NCBI RefSeq assembly: GCF_018100795.1
Contig: NZ_JAGJDY010000002.1
Coordinates: 310,001 to 374,000 of the forward strand
Reading direction: 5' to 3'
Source: Alteromonas sp. MMG017
Lineage (GTDB): Bacteria; Pseudomonadota; Gammaproteobacteria; Enterobacterales; Alteromonadaceae
Length of the DNA stretch: 64,000 bases
Each line of letters begins with the position of its first letter. The first letter of the stretch is position 1. The notes below the pieces were generated by a model. The model had not been told where the DNA came from. It worked only from the letters and a program-made list of their open reading frames with translations, and ran no database searches. A program made the translations under genes and the position numbers. Below, one piece after another: positions 18,822 to 27,475 of this stretch.

Positions 18822-19834
18822 CCGTTCATTCCCTCTTTTTTCAAACTAGTTTGATGACTAAATTCGTCAGAATGGAAATGCGGTAACACCATTTCCGACA
18901 GTTTCTGTAACGTTTCTTCAACTGGTGTGCGATTAAATCTAAGGTTTAGCGCTACGTGGTTAACGCCACTGTCTCGCAAGACTAAAAGATAATCTAATAA
19001 GCTGTTTATCCCGCAGCGAACACCTAAATGTATTGGTGATACCGGTGAATTATCGTTTGCGTCTACATCAATATAAAGCGGTTGCATTACCGGCTTGCTT
19101 CGTTTGGTAAAGGTATTTACACGTGAGCGATAACTATCAACCACGTGAGCTTGAATTTTTGGGCTTCTGGGGTAAGTAATTAACCCGTCTAGATGCTCTG
19201 CTCCCCAATTCGGCGATTGTTGAGAGCCCCCTGTGATCATCATAGGAAAGCGTTCTTTGTGTGGCTTAGGCAGTAAATCCAAGGTGCCATTTACATGACC
19301 AAAGCTGTTGTTGATTTGACCGTACCCCTGCATCATGCGTTTAATATATTCCACACTTTCACGGAAGCGTTCGCCCCTGTCATCAAACCCTCGGTTAATA
19401 GCAGGGTATTCTTCAGGTCTATCTCCTGAGGCCACACCTAACACTAACCGCCCGCCGCTGAGTACATCGATACTTGCCGCAGCCTTAGCAACTTGTGCGG
19501 CATGACGTTGAGGAAGTACTAAGGATGCTACACCCAGCGTAATTGTTTTAGTTAACCCTGCAAGCACGCCAAGATATACAAAAGGGTCGTATACCTGCCC
19601 TGCATCGCCAAAGGTTGGTACATTAAATAAAACATCTCTTATCCACACGGCCTTGAAGCCTAAGTCTTCTGCAAGCTTCACTCTTTTTATATGGTCTTGC
19701 ATAGTGGGCACAGGCCCATATGGGTAAGATTCGATTGGCACAACTAAGCCTATCGACATACGACCATTGTTAAAGACATTGCAAAAGCCATTATTTATGT
19801 TCGCAAAATTAAGCGCGTTTGACTCGGTACTCAT
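18818..19834 (-). CDS. LLM class flavin-dependent oxidoreductase (luciferase-like)
   Basis: A 338-residue TIM-barrel protein of the bacterial luciferase-like family, using FMN or F420-type flavin (FMN expected here). Signature stretches are KLAEDLGFKAVWIRDVLF near 51-68, TLGVASLVLPQRHAAQVAKA near 96-115, LSGGRLVLGVASGDRPEEY near 122-140, and MMITGGSQQSPNW. It may oxidise or reductively transform a small carbonyl compound together with the coupled SDR at 18015. No own flavin reductase gene is nearby. Confidence 0.9.
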   Translation of the reverse strand: MSTESNALNFANINNGFCNVFNNGRMSIGLVVPIESYPYGPVPTMQDHIKRVKLAEDLGFKAVWIRDVLFNVPTFGDAGQVYDPFVYLGVLAGLTKTITLGVASLVLPQRHAAQVAKAAASIDVLSGGRLVLGVASGDRPEEYPAINRGFDDRGERFRESVEYIKRMMQGYGQINNSFGHVNGTLDLLPKPHKERFPMMITGGSQQSPNWGAEHLDGLITYPRSPKIQAHVVDSYRSRVNTFTKRSKPVMQPLYIDVDANDNSPVSPIHLGVRCGINSLLDYLLVLRDSGVNHVALNLRFNRTPVEETLQKLSEMVLPHFHSDEFSHQTSLKKEGMNG

Positions 19835-20065
19835 TTAGGCTGCTAGGGTCTGAAAAACTGTTAGGAGAAGACTACCTTCCTATAGCATGAATGATAATTA
19901 AGCATTTTAAGAATTAGTTTCAACAAAACATTGATAATGTGCTTACCAAATGTGATTCACTTATATCTATAACGTAATATTTATAAAAACATCCTAGCCA
20001 GCGTTTTAAATTGTTTATAGACTGCAGGCATAATAATGAAAATGCGACAGGTATAGGGTTGGCAG

Positions 20066-20077
20066 GGTGATATCACC
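20066..20077. promoter_or_regulatory. 12-bp perfect palindrome upstream of asd
   Basis: GGTGATATCACC lies 49 bases before the asd start codon, in the 292-bp gap between asd and the divergent LLM gene. It could be an operator for a dimeric repressor. No cognate regulator is known, and a single 12-mer may be chance. Confidence 0.3.
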
Positions 20078-20126
20078 GTTAGTTCAACATGAATACACAG
20101 TTTAGTTTTATAGGGTTCTCAAGTTA

Positions 20127-21251
20127 ATGTCTCAACAAAAAGTAGGTTTAGTGGGCTGGCGCGGTATGGTTGGCTCAGTGTTAATGCAGCGCATGCAAGA
20201 AGAGCAAGATTTCGCGCACATTGAACCCACATTTTTTACCACTTCTCAAAAAGGCCTTCCTGCGCCAGACTTTGCAGGTGCTAACGCAGGTGTACTAGAA
20301 GACGCCTTCGATATTCAAGCGTTAGCTAAGCAAGATATTATTATTACCTGCCAAGGCGGTGACTACACCAAAGAAGTGTACGCTTCACTGCGCGATACGG
20401 GCTGGAATGGATACTGGATAGACGCAGCGTCTGCGCTTCGTATGGAAGACGATGCGGTCATTATTTTAGACCCTGTAAACCGTAAAGAAATTGATGCTGG
20501 CGTAGAAAATGGCATTCGCACTTTCGTAGGTGGAAATTGCACGGTATCGCTAATGTTGTTAGCGCTAGGCGGCTTGTTCGAGAAAGACTTGGTTGAGTGG
20601 GCTTCACCTATGACCTATCAAGCTGCTTCAGGTTCAGGTGCTAAGCATATGCGTGAACTTATTAGCCAAATGGGCGCTATTCACACGAATGTAAAAGCAA
20701 ATTTAGATAATCCAGCCTCTGCTATTTTAGACATCGATAAGCAAGTTGCTGAATTTATCAGAAGTGATGATTACCCTTCTGAGCAATTTGGTGTACCGCT
20801 AGCAGGCAGTTTAATTCCTTACATTGATTCACAGTTGCCATCTGGGCAAAGCCGTGAAGAATGGAAAGCACAAGCTGAAGCCAACAAAATTATGGGCTTG
20901 TCTGAGCAACCTATTCCAATTGACGGAATTTGCGTTCGTGTAGGCGCGATGCGTTGTCACAGTCAGGCTATCACCATCAAGTTAAAACAAGACTTGCCGG
21001 TTGAAGAGATTGAGCAAATTCTTGCTGAGCATAACGAATGGGTGAAAGTGGTCCCTAACGACCGTGATGCCACTATGCAAGAACTCACGCCAGCGAAGGT
21101 GACGGGAACACTGTCTATTCCTGTAGGTCGAATTCGTAAATTGACCATGGGGCCTGAGTATATTTCAGCCTTCACTGTTGGCGATCAATTACTATGGGGT
21201 GCTGCCGAGCCGCTTCGTAGAATGCTGCGTATTGTTCTTGGTAAAGCTTAA
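20127..21251 (+). CDS. asd: Aspartate-semialdehyde dehydrogenase
   Basis: A 374-residue enzyme that reduces aspartyl-4-phosphate to aspartate semialdehyde with NADPH, the branch-point step to lysine, diaminopimelate, threonine and methionine. It has the N-terminal [18 protein letters not shown] cofactor motif, the active-site Cys138 in [12 protein letters not shown], and the catalytic His278 in [16 protein letters not shown]. Length and motifs match the gammaproteobacterial Asd (E. coli, 367 residues). It is a single gene with its own terminator. Confidence 0.97.
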   Translation: MSQQKVGLVGWRGMVGSVLMQRMQEEQDFAHIEPTFFTTSQKGLPAPDFAGANAGVLEDAFDIQALAKQDIIITCQGGDYTKEVYASLRDTGWNGYWIDAASALRMEDDAVIILDPVNRKEIDAGVENGIRTFVGGNCTVSLMLLALGGLFEKDLVEWASPMTYQAASGSGAKHMRELISQMGAIHTNVKANLDNPASAILDIDKQVAEFIRSDDYPSEQFGVPLAGSLIPYIDSQLPSGQSREEWKAQAEANKIMGLSEQPIPIDGICVRVGAMRCHSQAITIKLKQDLPVEEIEQILAEHNEWVKVVPNDRDATMQELTPAKVTGTLSIPVGRIRKLTMGPEYISAFTVGDQLLWGAAEPLRRMLRIVLGKA

Positions 21252-21303
21252 TCAGCCAACGCTTAAAATTACAATGATGTAAACACCTCAATAAATAACT
21301 ACC

Positions 21304-21335
21304 AAAGCCCAGCTTTTTCTAAGCTGGGCTTTTTT
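21304..21335. terminator. Terminator after asd
   Basis: The 12-bp stem AAAGCCCAGCTT (21304-21315) pairs with 21321-21332 around a 5-base loop, followed by T's. It lies 52 bases past the stop codon and also faces the convergent VOC gene. Confidence 0.9.
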
Positions 21336-21431
21336 ATGCAATGCTTTTTGTTTAGGTGGGTCCGTTTTTTGTTCAGAGGTTATCTATAGCAGCCTAATTA
21401 TGTACCCGTGCTTCTATTTCTTTTCAGAGCG

Positions 21432-21788
21432 CTATTCCTTTTCAGACCAAACGGCAAATTCATTACCACCAGGTTCAATGAAATGAAACCGGCAGCCCCC
21501 TGGAAATTCAAAAATAGGCTTATTCACGTTGCCACCAGCGCCTTCTACCTTGCTTAACGTTTGCGTAATATCAGCACTGTAAAAAACTAATAACGCGCCG
21601 CCATTTTCTGTAATGCCAGCATGCTCAGCTTTAAAAAAGCCCCCGTCTAATCCTTGGTTAGTAAATGCCGTGTATTCAGGCCCGTAATCGGTAAATGCCC
21701 AACCAAATACGGTTTCAAAAAAGCGTTTAGTACTGTTGATATCCAATGTACCGAACTCAACGTAGTTTAGCTTTTCATGTGTTGCCAT
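21432..21788 (-). CDS. VOC family protein (glyoxalase/bleomycin-resistance fold)
   Basis: A 118-residue protein with two beta-alpha-beta-beta-beta modules typical of the vicinal oxygen chelate fold (KLNYVEFGTLDINSTKRFFE at 5-24; the C-terminal FHFIEPGGNEFAVWSE near 100-115). The second module ends in the usual PGGNEFAVW pattern with a metal-ligand-like Glu. Small VOC proteins of this type are often annotated as glyoxalase-like; no substrate can be given. Convergent with asd. Confidence 0.88.
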   Translation of the reverse strand: MATHEKLNYVEFGTLDINSTKRFFETVFGWAFTDYGPEYTAFTNQGLDGGFFKAEHAGITENGGALLVFYSADITQTLSKVEGAGGNVNKPIFEFPGGCRFHFIEPGGNEFAVWSEKE

Positions 21789-21912
21789 GGTTTTTCCTCA
21801 TCTATTCAGGTAGATATGGTGAATACTGTAGTGTTAGCGGCTAATATTCCGTATTATTAACGCGTTAATGTACGTCATCTTCAATAATATAAAAGCCACA
21901 TGGAAGTATTAA

Positions 21913-23685
21913 ATGCAAGCTCCTGATTATTCAAACTACAGCCTTGCCGAACTTGAAGATGTGTTAGCCAACATCGACAAAGAGCAATATCCCGATAGAG
22001 TGTCAGCCGTGCTCAAGGAAATAGCCTTAAGACAACCCTTAACAAGCAAAACCGAAACGTCTCAACATCAAGATAGTTCTGATCCTCAAAATACTGCCAA
22101 TCACAACCCAGCATTAGCGGAAAATAGTTACGATGACGAAGCATTGCATGCAAACTGGCTAATTCGTTTTTGGAAAGGCCAAGTATCGTTACCTATCAGT
22201 TATTGGGTGGTTGGCATTTTAATAACACTTGGTGCACTTGCGCTAAGCTCATTTGTTGAACTTAAAATAGAAAGTGCATCTTCGCGAGCTGAGCTTGGTA
22301 TATACATGATGCTTTTGTACGTGGTGTTAACACCCGTGGTTATCTGGCAATCGGTTGGCGTAATTCGCTCTGCCATCCGTCACCCTCATCGCGGTGGCTC
22401 TGCTGGTTGGGCAACAATGGCGATAATAATGACAGTAATAGGAATGATAAATTTCACTGTAGATTTCTATCGGTCAGGGGTACCCATCATTACTGAAAGT
22501 GTCTCTTTAATTGGCGCTGAATCCACCTATCCCTCTACCAAGTTTAGGGTTTTAAATAATGGTACCGAGCTAGAACTTTATGGCGGTATAGAAATTGGCT
22601 CCGAACTACTGCTGCTAGATGTACTGAAACAGAATGAAAACATAACAACAATACACTTACACAGTATTGGCGGAAGACTTATCGGCGCGACTCGTCTTGC
22701 TGCTGTAGTCAAAAAATATGGGCTTAACACATTTGTGAAAACCTCGTGCTCTTCGGCATGCACTATTGTGTATTTAGCGGGAAAAGAAAGGCTATTGGGT
22801 GAAGACGGCGTGCTGCAGTTTCACGCTCCCGCATTAGGCGGCAAGTCTATGCATGACAACACAGAGTTAAGTTCCGCGTTTGACCAAGCGTATAAAGATG
22901 CCGATGTTCCGAATTGGTTTGCGAAAAAAATACAAAATACGCCGAATACTGAACTTTGGGCTCCTTCTCACAAAGAACTTTTACGAGCAGGTATTGTCAG
23001 TAAAGTAGTGGACAGTAGCGCCTACGGGTTCAGTGGCTATGAAGACGAAAGCGAAATAAACACGCAAGCAGTAGAGTCTGGTTTATTGACTCATGCCTAC
23101 TTGGTTGCCATGAAAGACAAAGATCCAGATACCTACTATCGAATTGTCGCTATCAATGAAGAAGGTTTACGGGAAGGCGCTTCTATTAATGCTATTGCAA
23201 CTCGAGCACGAGCGGTGTTTGAAGCAAGAATTACGCATTATATCGCTCATGGTAGTGATGCCGACATCGTTAATTATTGGCATGTGATGATAAAACAAAT
23301 GCAAGAGCTTCAAGGGCAATATCCCCTTGCCTGCGCCGCATTTGTGTATCCCGATGAGGTGCCACTAGAATACCATGCCGGGAATGAGGTTCAGCTATCG
23401 AGCGAAGTAAAGGCACTTGAGCTTGAGGTATTGGCAAAGCTAATTGCACATCAGCAGGTAAGTCCCTCTTTGTATTCTGATGAAGAAAGTGATGACATCA
23501 TCACAAATTTAGTTAAAGACATGCAGGATAGCAGTAATGCACATTTTGAGGTGGTAGTAGCGCCTCAAGATTTTCTTGAATCACCAGATATCATGTGTGG
23601 CGCTGCCATAGAAATTCAGCAGCGATTTATCGATTTTGAAATCCAAAAGGCGGCTAAATTACTAAGAACTATTAGTGCTCAGTAA
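21913..23685 (+). CDS. Membrane protein with ClpP-like serine-peptidase domain (COG3904-like)
   Basis: A 590-residue protein. The N-terminal 80 residues are soluble; three membrane helices follow (about 96-118, 128-150 and 160-182). Then comes a ClpP-crotonase-like domain with IHLHSIGGRLIGATRLAAVV near 237-256, a CSSACTIVYLAG stretch (279-290) holding the likely nucleophile Ser, and QFHAP with the likely catalytic His304. The last 200 residues are helical and unassigned. The layout suggests a membrane-anchored periplasmic peptidase. The lipoprotein gene at 23735 follows after 49 bases and may be co-transcribed. Substrate unknown. Confidence 0.75.
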   Translation: MQAPDYSNYSLAELEDVLANIDKEQYPDRVSAVLKEIALRQPLTSKTETSQHQDSSDPQNTANHNPALAENSYDDEALHANWLIRFWKGQVSLPISYWVVGILITLGALALSSFVELKIESASSRAELGIYMMLLYVVLTPVVIWQSVGVIRSAIRHPHRGGSAGWATMAIIMTVIGMINFTVDFYRSGVPIITESVSLIGAESTYPSTKFRVLNNGTELELYGGIEIGSELLLLDVLKQNENITTIHLHSIGGRLIGATRLAAVVKKYGLNTFVKTSCSSACTIVYLAGKERLLGEDGVLQFHAPALGGKSMHDNTELSSAFDQAYKDADVPNWFAKKIQNTPNTELWAPSHKELLRAGIVSKVVDSSAYGFSGYEDESEINTQAVESGLLTHAYLVAMKDKDPDTYYRIVAINEEGLREGASINAIATRARAVFEARITHYIAHGSDADIVNYWHVMIKQMQELQGQYPLACAAFVYPDEVPLEYHAGNEVQLSSEVKALELEVLAKLIAHQQVSPSLYSDEESDDIITNLVKDMQDSSNAHFEVVVAPQDFLESPDIMCGAAIEIQQRFIDFEIQKAAKLLRTISAQ

Positions 23686-23734
23686 TCAATTTATATATCA
23701 GTAGCTAATAGCTACATCTACAACGGATTAAAAG

Positions 23735-24580
23735 ATGAAAAAGTTATGGCTTGTTATTGGCTTCTTAGTACTGACAGGGTGCTCGTCTAAGCTTGCATAC
23801 AATAATCTTGATTGGCTTATTTATTGGTACATGGACGATTATGTAGAGCTTAACGATTCACAAGAAGCTATTTTCGATATTAAGCTTGAAGGGTGGATTG
23901 ATTGGCACAGAGAAGAACAATTGGCTTTATATTTGGCCCAACTAGAGCAGATTACCAAAGAGATAAAACAAGATAAATTAAACAAAGCTGTTATTGCCAA
24001 TCATCTAAATCAGGCTAATGAACACGTAATGACCTTACGTTCAAAACTAGCGCCTGAGTTAGCAGAACTCGCTTCCCGCTTAAGTGACGACCAAGTTATT
24101 TATTTGTTCGCTGCCATCCAAAAAGAAAACGACGAAGAGCAAGAAGAGCTTGATGAGTACGACTCAATGTCTGAAAGTGAAAGGCTTGAAAAGTTAATTG
24201 AGAATTTTGAGGAAGGTTTTGAAGAAAATTTGGGTGATTTAACTGACGAGCAAAAAACAATGGTGGCGAACGCCGCACCTCACTTTGCCCGTACCCGTGG
24301 AAACTGGCTTGAATACCGAATAACCATGCAGGATGAAGCCCGCCGACTATTTGCAAGTAAGCAAAACACAGAAGCATTTCAGCAGAAGCTAACCCATCTA
24401 CTGACTCACCCCGATGACTACCGCACCGAAGAATATTTAGCGCGCAGAAAGGCAAACCGAGAAGCTTATTTGTCGTTGGCCGATGAATTGGTTAAGACAA
24501 TGACCGCTAAACAAAAGTCACACCTTTTAAAAAGGCTCAACAAGATTATTGACGACATAAAGGATCTTCAAGACGATTAA
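23735..24580 (+). CDS. DUF6279 family lipoprotein
   Basis: A 281-residue lipoprotein: signal MKKLWLVIGFLVLTGC with lipidated Cys16, then the family opening YNNLDWLIYWYMDDYVELN near 23-41. The rest is almost all helix and strongly charged (acidic run EENDEEQEELDEYD near 130-143). No function is known for the family. It follows the ClpP-like gene at 21913 and is convergent with the ketopantoate-reductase-like gene, with only 10 bases between the stops. Confidence 0.85.
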   Translation: MKKLWLVIGFLVLTGCSSKLAYNNLDWLIYWYMDDYVELNDSQEAIFDIKLEGWIDWHREEQLALYLAQLEQITKEIKQDKLNKAVIANHLNQANEHVMTLRSKLAPELAELASRLSDDQVIYLFAAIQKENDEEQEELDEYDSMSESERLEKLIENFEEGFEENLGDLTDEQKTMVANAAPHFARTRGNWLEYRITMQDEARRLFASKQNTEAFQQKLTHLLTHPDDYRTEEYLARRKANREAYLSLADELVKTMTAKQKSHLLKRLNKIIDDIKDLQDD

Positions 24581-24590
24581 TAGCGATTGG

Positions 24591-25646
24591 CTAGCTAACT
24601 GCTATCGCTTGTTGTAATGCGGCTGCGCTTAACCTCGGCGAACCATTATTTGCACTTTCAGCCGCTTTAATAAGTTTTAAAATTGCGGTATTGGCGGGGG
24701 TGCTCACGTGATGGGCTTCACCTAACGCAATAATTTCGCCATTAAGGTAATCGACCTCTGTTTTTCTATTTAGCGCTAAATCTTCATACATAGATGAGCG
24801 TGCCTGAGGGTCAATCTTTAACGTGGCAGCAGCCACTTTTTTAAACAAGAAGTTAGGCAATGACATAATGTAAGGCATAAGCTTCGGGACGACCTTCCCT
24901 GTTTTAGCAGGTTCAATACCAGCCGCTTTCATTGTCGCTAATGCCTCTTTTAATACTACCGCCATTATCTTTCGATAGGCACTGTCATTCAACTGCTCAA
25001 GCAACGGCCTACCAGAAAGGGCATTAACGGCGTTATTTAAGTTCATAAGCAGCTTGCCCCACTGCACGCTGGATAAATCCTTAAACACCTTCACCGGTAA
25101 ATTAGCCATTTCGAGCAGTCCGACTAAGTCTTTCGCTTGCCCTGATTTATCCTCAATACACAAATCGCCTTCCGTGCCGCAATGAAAATGCCCGTCGCCC
25201 TGCCCCAGCACGTTAAATGGAACCATGCCTTTCATGACCGTATGATTCGGTAAGCATTCTGATAGCACTCGTCCGTTTCTTACCCCGTTTTGAAAGCTGA
25301 TGACAACCGGATTATCCTTCAACGGATCGCTATTTTCATATTGCGCAATAAGCGATGCGGCCTCTTGAGTATCACCACTTTTTACGCACACTAAAATATA
25401 ATCAGCGCGCGCCATTACCTCAGCATTTTCAGTAAAGCTAATATCAGCCGGTTTAAGTTTGGTATTCCTGCCCCGCCAATCGGTTAACGTTAAGCCGCCA
25501 TTCGCAATTTGATCTTTAAGCCTTGCACGGCCAATTAAGGTGACATTCGCGCCAATAGACAGCAAACAACCTCCTAAATAACACCCAATGCTCCCAGCGC
25601 CCAATATAACGATATTCGCTGTGTTTGCTGTTTCTATCTTGCTCAT
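24591..25646 (-). CDS. 2-dehydropantoate 2-reductase family protein (ApbA/PanE-like)
   Basis: A 351-residue protein of the ketopantoate reductase family. The N-terminal Rossmann motif ILGAGSIGCYLGG (residues 14-26) binds NADPH. The catalytic Lys is likely in the KLLMNLNNAVNALSG segment, and a C-terminal helical domain follows. If it is the true PanE it makes pantoate for CoA; however, several paralogues of this fold act on other 2-oxoacids, and the protein is longer than E. coli PanE (303). It lies 69 bases after the glpT stop on the same strand, a possible operon. Confidence 0.82.
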   Translation of the reverse strand: MSKIETANTANIVILGAGSIGCYLGGCLLSIGANVTLIGRARLKDQIANGGLTLTDWRGRNTKLKPADISFTENAEVMARADYILVCVKSGDTQEAASLIAQYENSDPLKDNPVVISFQNGVRNGRVLSECLPNHTVMKGMVPFNVLGQGDGHFHCGTEGDLCIEDKSGQAKDLVGLLEMANLPVKVFKDLSSVQWGKLLMNLNNAVNALSGRPLLEQLNDSAYRKIMAVVLKEALATMKAAGIEPAKTGKVVPKLMPYIMSLPNFLFKKVAAATLKIDPQARSSMYEDLALNRKTEVDYLNGEIIALGEAHHVSTPANTAILKLIKAAESANNGSPRLSAAALQQAIAVS

Positions 25647-25715
25647 GATTAACCTGCTGCCAGATTTAAATACAACTAAATACTACAATATCACGCGATA
25701 GATAAACCTTATCAC

Positions 25716-27074
25716 CTAGCTTACTGAAGACGTTTCTTTACTTTTTAAATGCGCAATCTCATGTTTAACCGTAAAGCCGATTAGCACAATGGCACAAATA
25801 CACCCACCAGTAAGCAGTATAAACCCGCCATTCCAACCAAAATAATCGACGGTAAAACCTAAGGCAATGTTAGCGATAACAGCACCACCAAGGTATCCAA
25901 ATAACCCGGTTAGTCCTGCCGCAGTACCTGCTGCTTTTTTCGGTACCAATTCTAATGCGTACAAGCCTATTAGCATAACAGGCCCATAGATTAAAAAGCC
26001 GATAGCCATTAGCGCTGCCATGTCGACTGTGGGGTTACCAGCAGGATTAAACCAATACACCAGTACCGCAATCAGCACTAATACCATGTACAAAATAGCC
26101 GCTGGTGAGCGACGACCTTTAAACCACTTGTCACTGATGTAACCGCATAACAACGTACCTGGAATGCCCGCCCACTCATACAAGAAGTACGCCCATGAAC
26201 TATGCTCGAAGGAGAAGTCTTTCACCTCTGACAAATAAGTAGGTGCCCAATCTAAAACACCATATCGAATGAGATAAACAAACGCATTTGCGATAGCGAT
26301 AAACCACAGGAGTTTGTTATTTAATACGTAGGTAACAAAAATTTCTTTAGCACTGAGTTCTTGCTCATGCTTTTCTTCATAATCGAGGGGATAGTCGTTG
26401 CGATGTTCTTCAATAGGCGGCAAACCACAACTTTGCGGTGTATCTCGTAAGGTCAAAAAGACAAAACCGGCGATTAATGCAGCAAAGGTTGCGGGTACGT
26501 AAAAAGCGCTATGCCAATCATTAAACCACGCCATTCCCAAAATAAATAAGGGTCCAATAAGTCCGCCGCCAACGTTATGCGCAATATTCCAGACCGAGAC
26601 AATTTGCCCTCGTTCATTCCCCGAGTACCAATGCACTATAGTACGACCACAGGCGGGCCACCCCATACCTTGCACCCAGCCATTAATGAAAAGCAGCAGA
26701 AAGATAATCGCGATGCTTTGTGTTGCCCATGGAACAAAACCAAAAATAAACATGACCAAGGAAGACAGTAGTAAGCCTGTCATTAGAAAGTATCTAGGAT
26801 TGCTTCTATCAGAAACATTGCCCATTAAGAATTTACTCAACCCGTAAGCAATAGAAACCGCAGACAGTGCAAAACCCAACTCGCCTTTTGTGAAGCCTTG
26901 CTCTTCAATTAAATAAGGCATGGCCAGTGAAAAGTTCTTTCTTACCAGATAGTAACCCGCATAGCCCACAAAGATACTGAGGAATATTTGCCATCTAAGC
27001 TTTTTGTAAACTGGATCTATATCTTCCTCGGGTAACCGAGTTTTATGTGCTGCAGGTTTAAAAAATCCAATCAT
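25716..27074 (-). CDS. glpT: Glycerol-3-phosphate transporter (MFS antiporter)
   Basis: A 452-residue 12-helix MFS protein that follows E. coli GlpT closely over its whole length: [20 protein letters not shown] near the start, [15 protein letters not shown] in TM1, [13 protein letters not shown] in the TM2-3 loop, [48 protein letters not shown] in the central loop, and [20 protein letters not shown]. GlpT exchanges glycerol-3-phosphate for inorganic phosphate across the inner membrane. The usual partners glpQ or glpD are not in this window. Confidence 0.95.
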   Translation of the reverse strand: MIGFFKPAAHKTRLPEEDIDPVYKKLRWQIFLSIFVGYAGYYLVRKNFSLAMPYLIEEQGFTKGELGFALSAVSIAYGLSKFLMGNVSDRSNPRYFLMTGLLLSSLVMFIFGFVPWATQSIAIIFLLLFINGWVQGMGWPACGRTIVHWYSGNERGQIVSVWNIAHNVGGGLIGPLFILGMAWFNDWHSAFYVPATFAALIAGFVFLTLRDTPQSCGLPPIEEHRNDYPLDYEEKHEQELSAKEIFVTYVLNNKLLWFIAIANAFVYLIRYGVLDWAPTYLSEVKDFSFEHSSWAYFLYEWAGIPGTLLCGYISDKWFKGRRSPAAILYMVLVLIAVLVYWFNPAGNPTVDMAALMAIGFLIYGPVMLIGLYALELVPKKAAGTAAGLTGLFGYLGGAVIANIALGFTVDYFGWNGGFILLTGGCICAIVLIGFTVKHEIAHLKSKETSSVS

Positions 27075-27475
27075 AAAAAGCTTCCAACTATTTGGCGAAT
27101 AAACTATTTTTTTGTGGCTGTATTCTGCTTTTAGAAAGTTAATAAAACAAGCATATATCTGAATTAATCATTGAGGGGTGCAATGTAGCTGATACATAAC
27201 ATTCGTTCGGTAAACCAGATTGAATTTCAACCATAATTTTCATGTTGTAGGGATATCAGCCATGGAAGGTAAGATGACAACGCAATGCTTTAGCGTAACA
27301 TAGAACAACTAAGCTAAACTTATTAGACTAAAGTCTGAATTTTGAATGACCCGACGGTTAATTCCCCTAAATTCAGGACATGGCGTTTTATCTCTGCTAA
27401 TTTGCAAGAAGTGAATTTAGTTCGTTGGTGTTAGCTCAAGCCTAGCAGCCACCTAACAAGACGTAAGAAAATACT
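27075..27475. other. Divergent intergenic region between glpT and the hybrid kinase
   Basis: About 400 A+T-rich bases with no convincing gene. It should contain the promoters of both divergent genes. I see no strong operator or hairpin. Confidence 0.4.
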
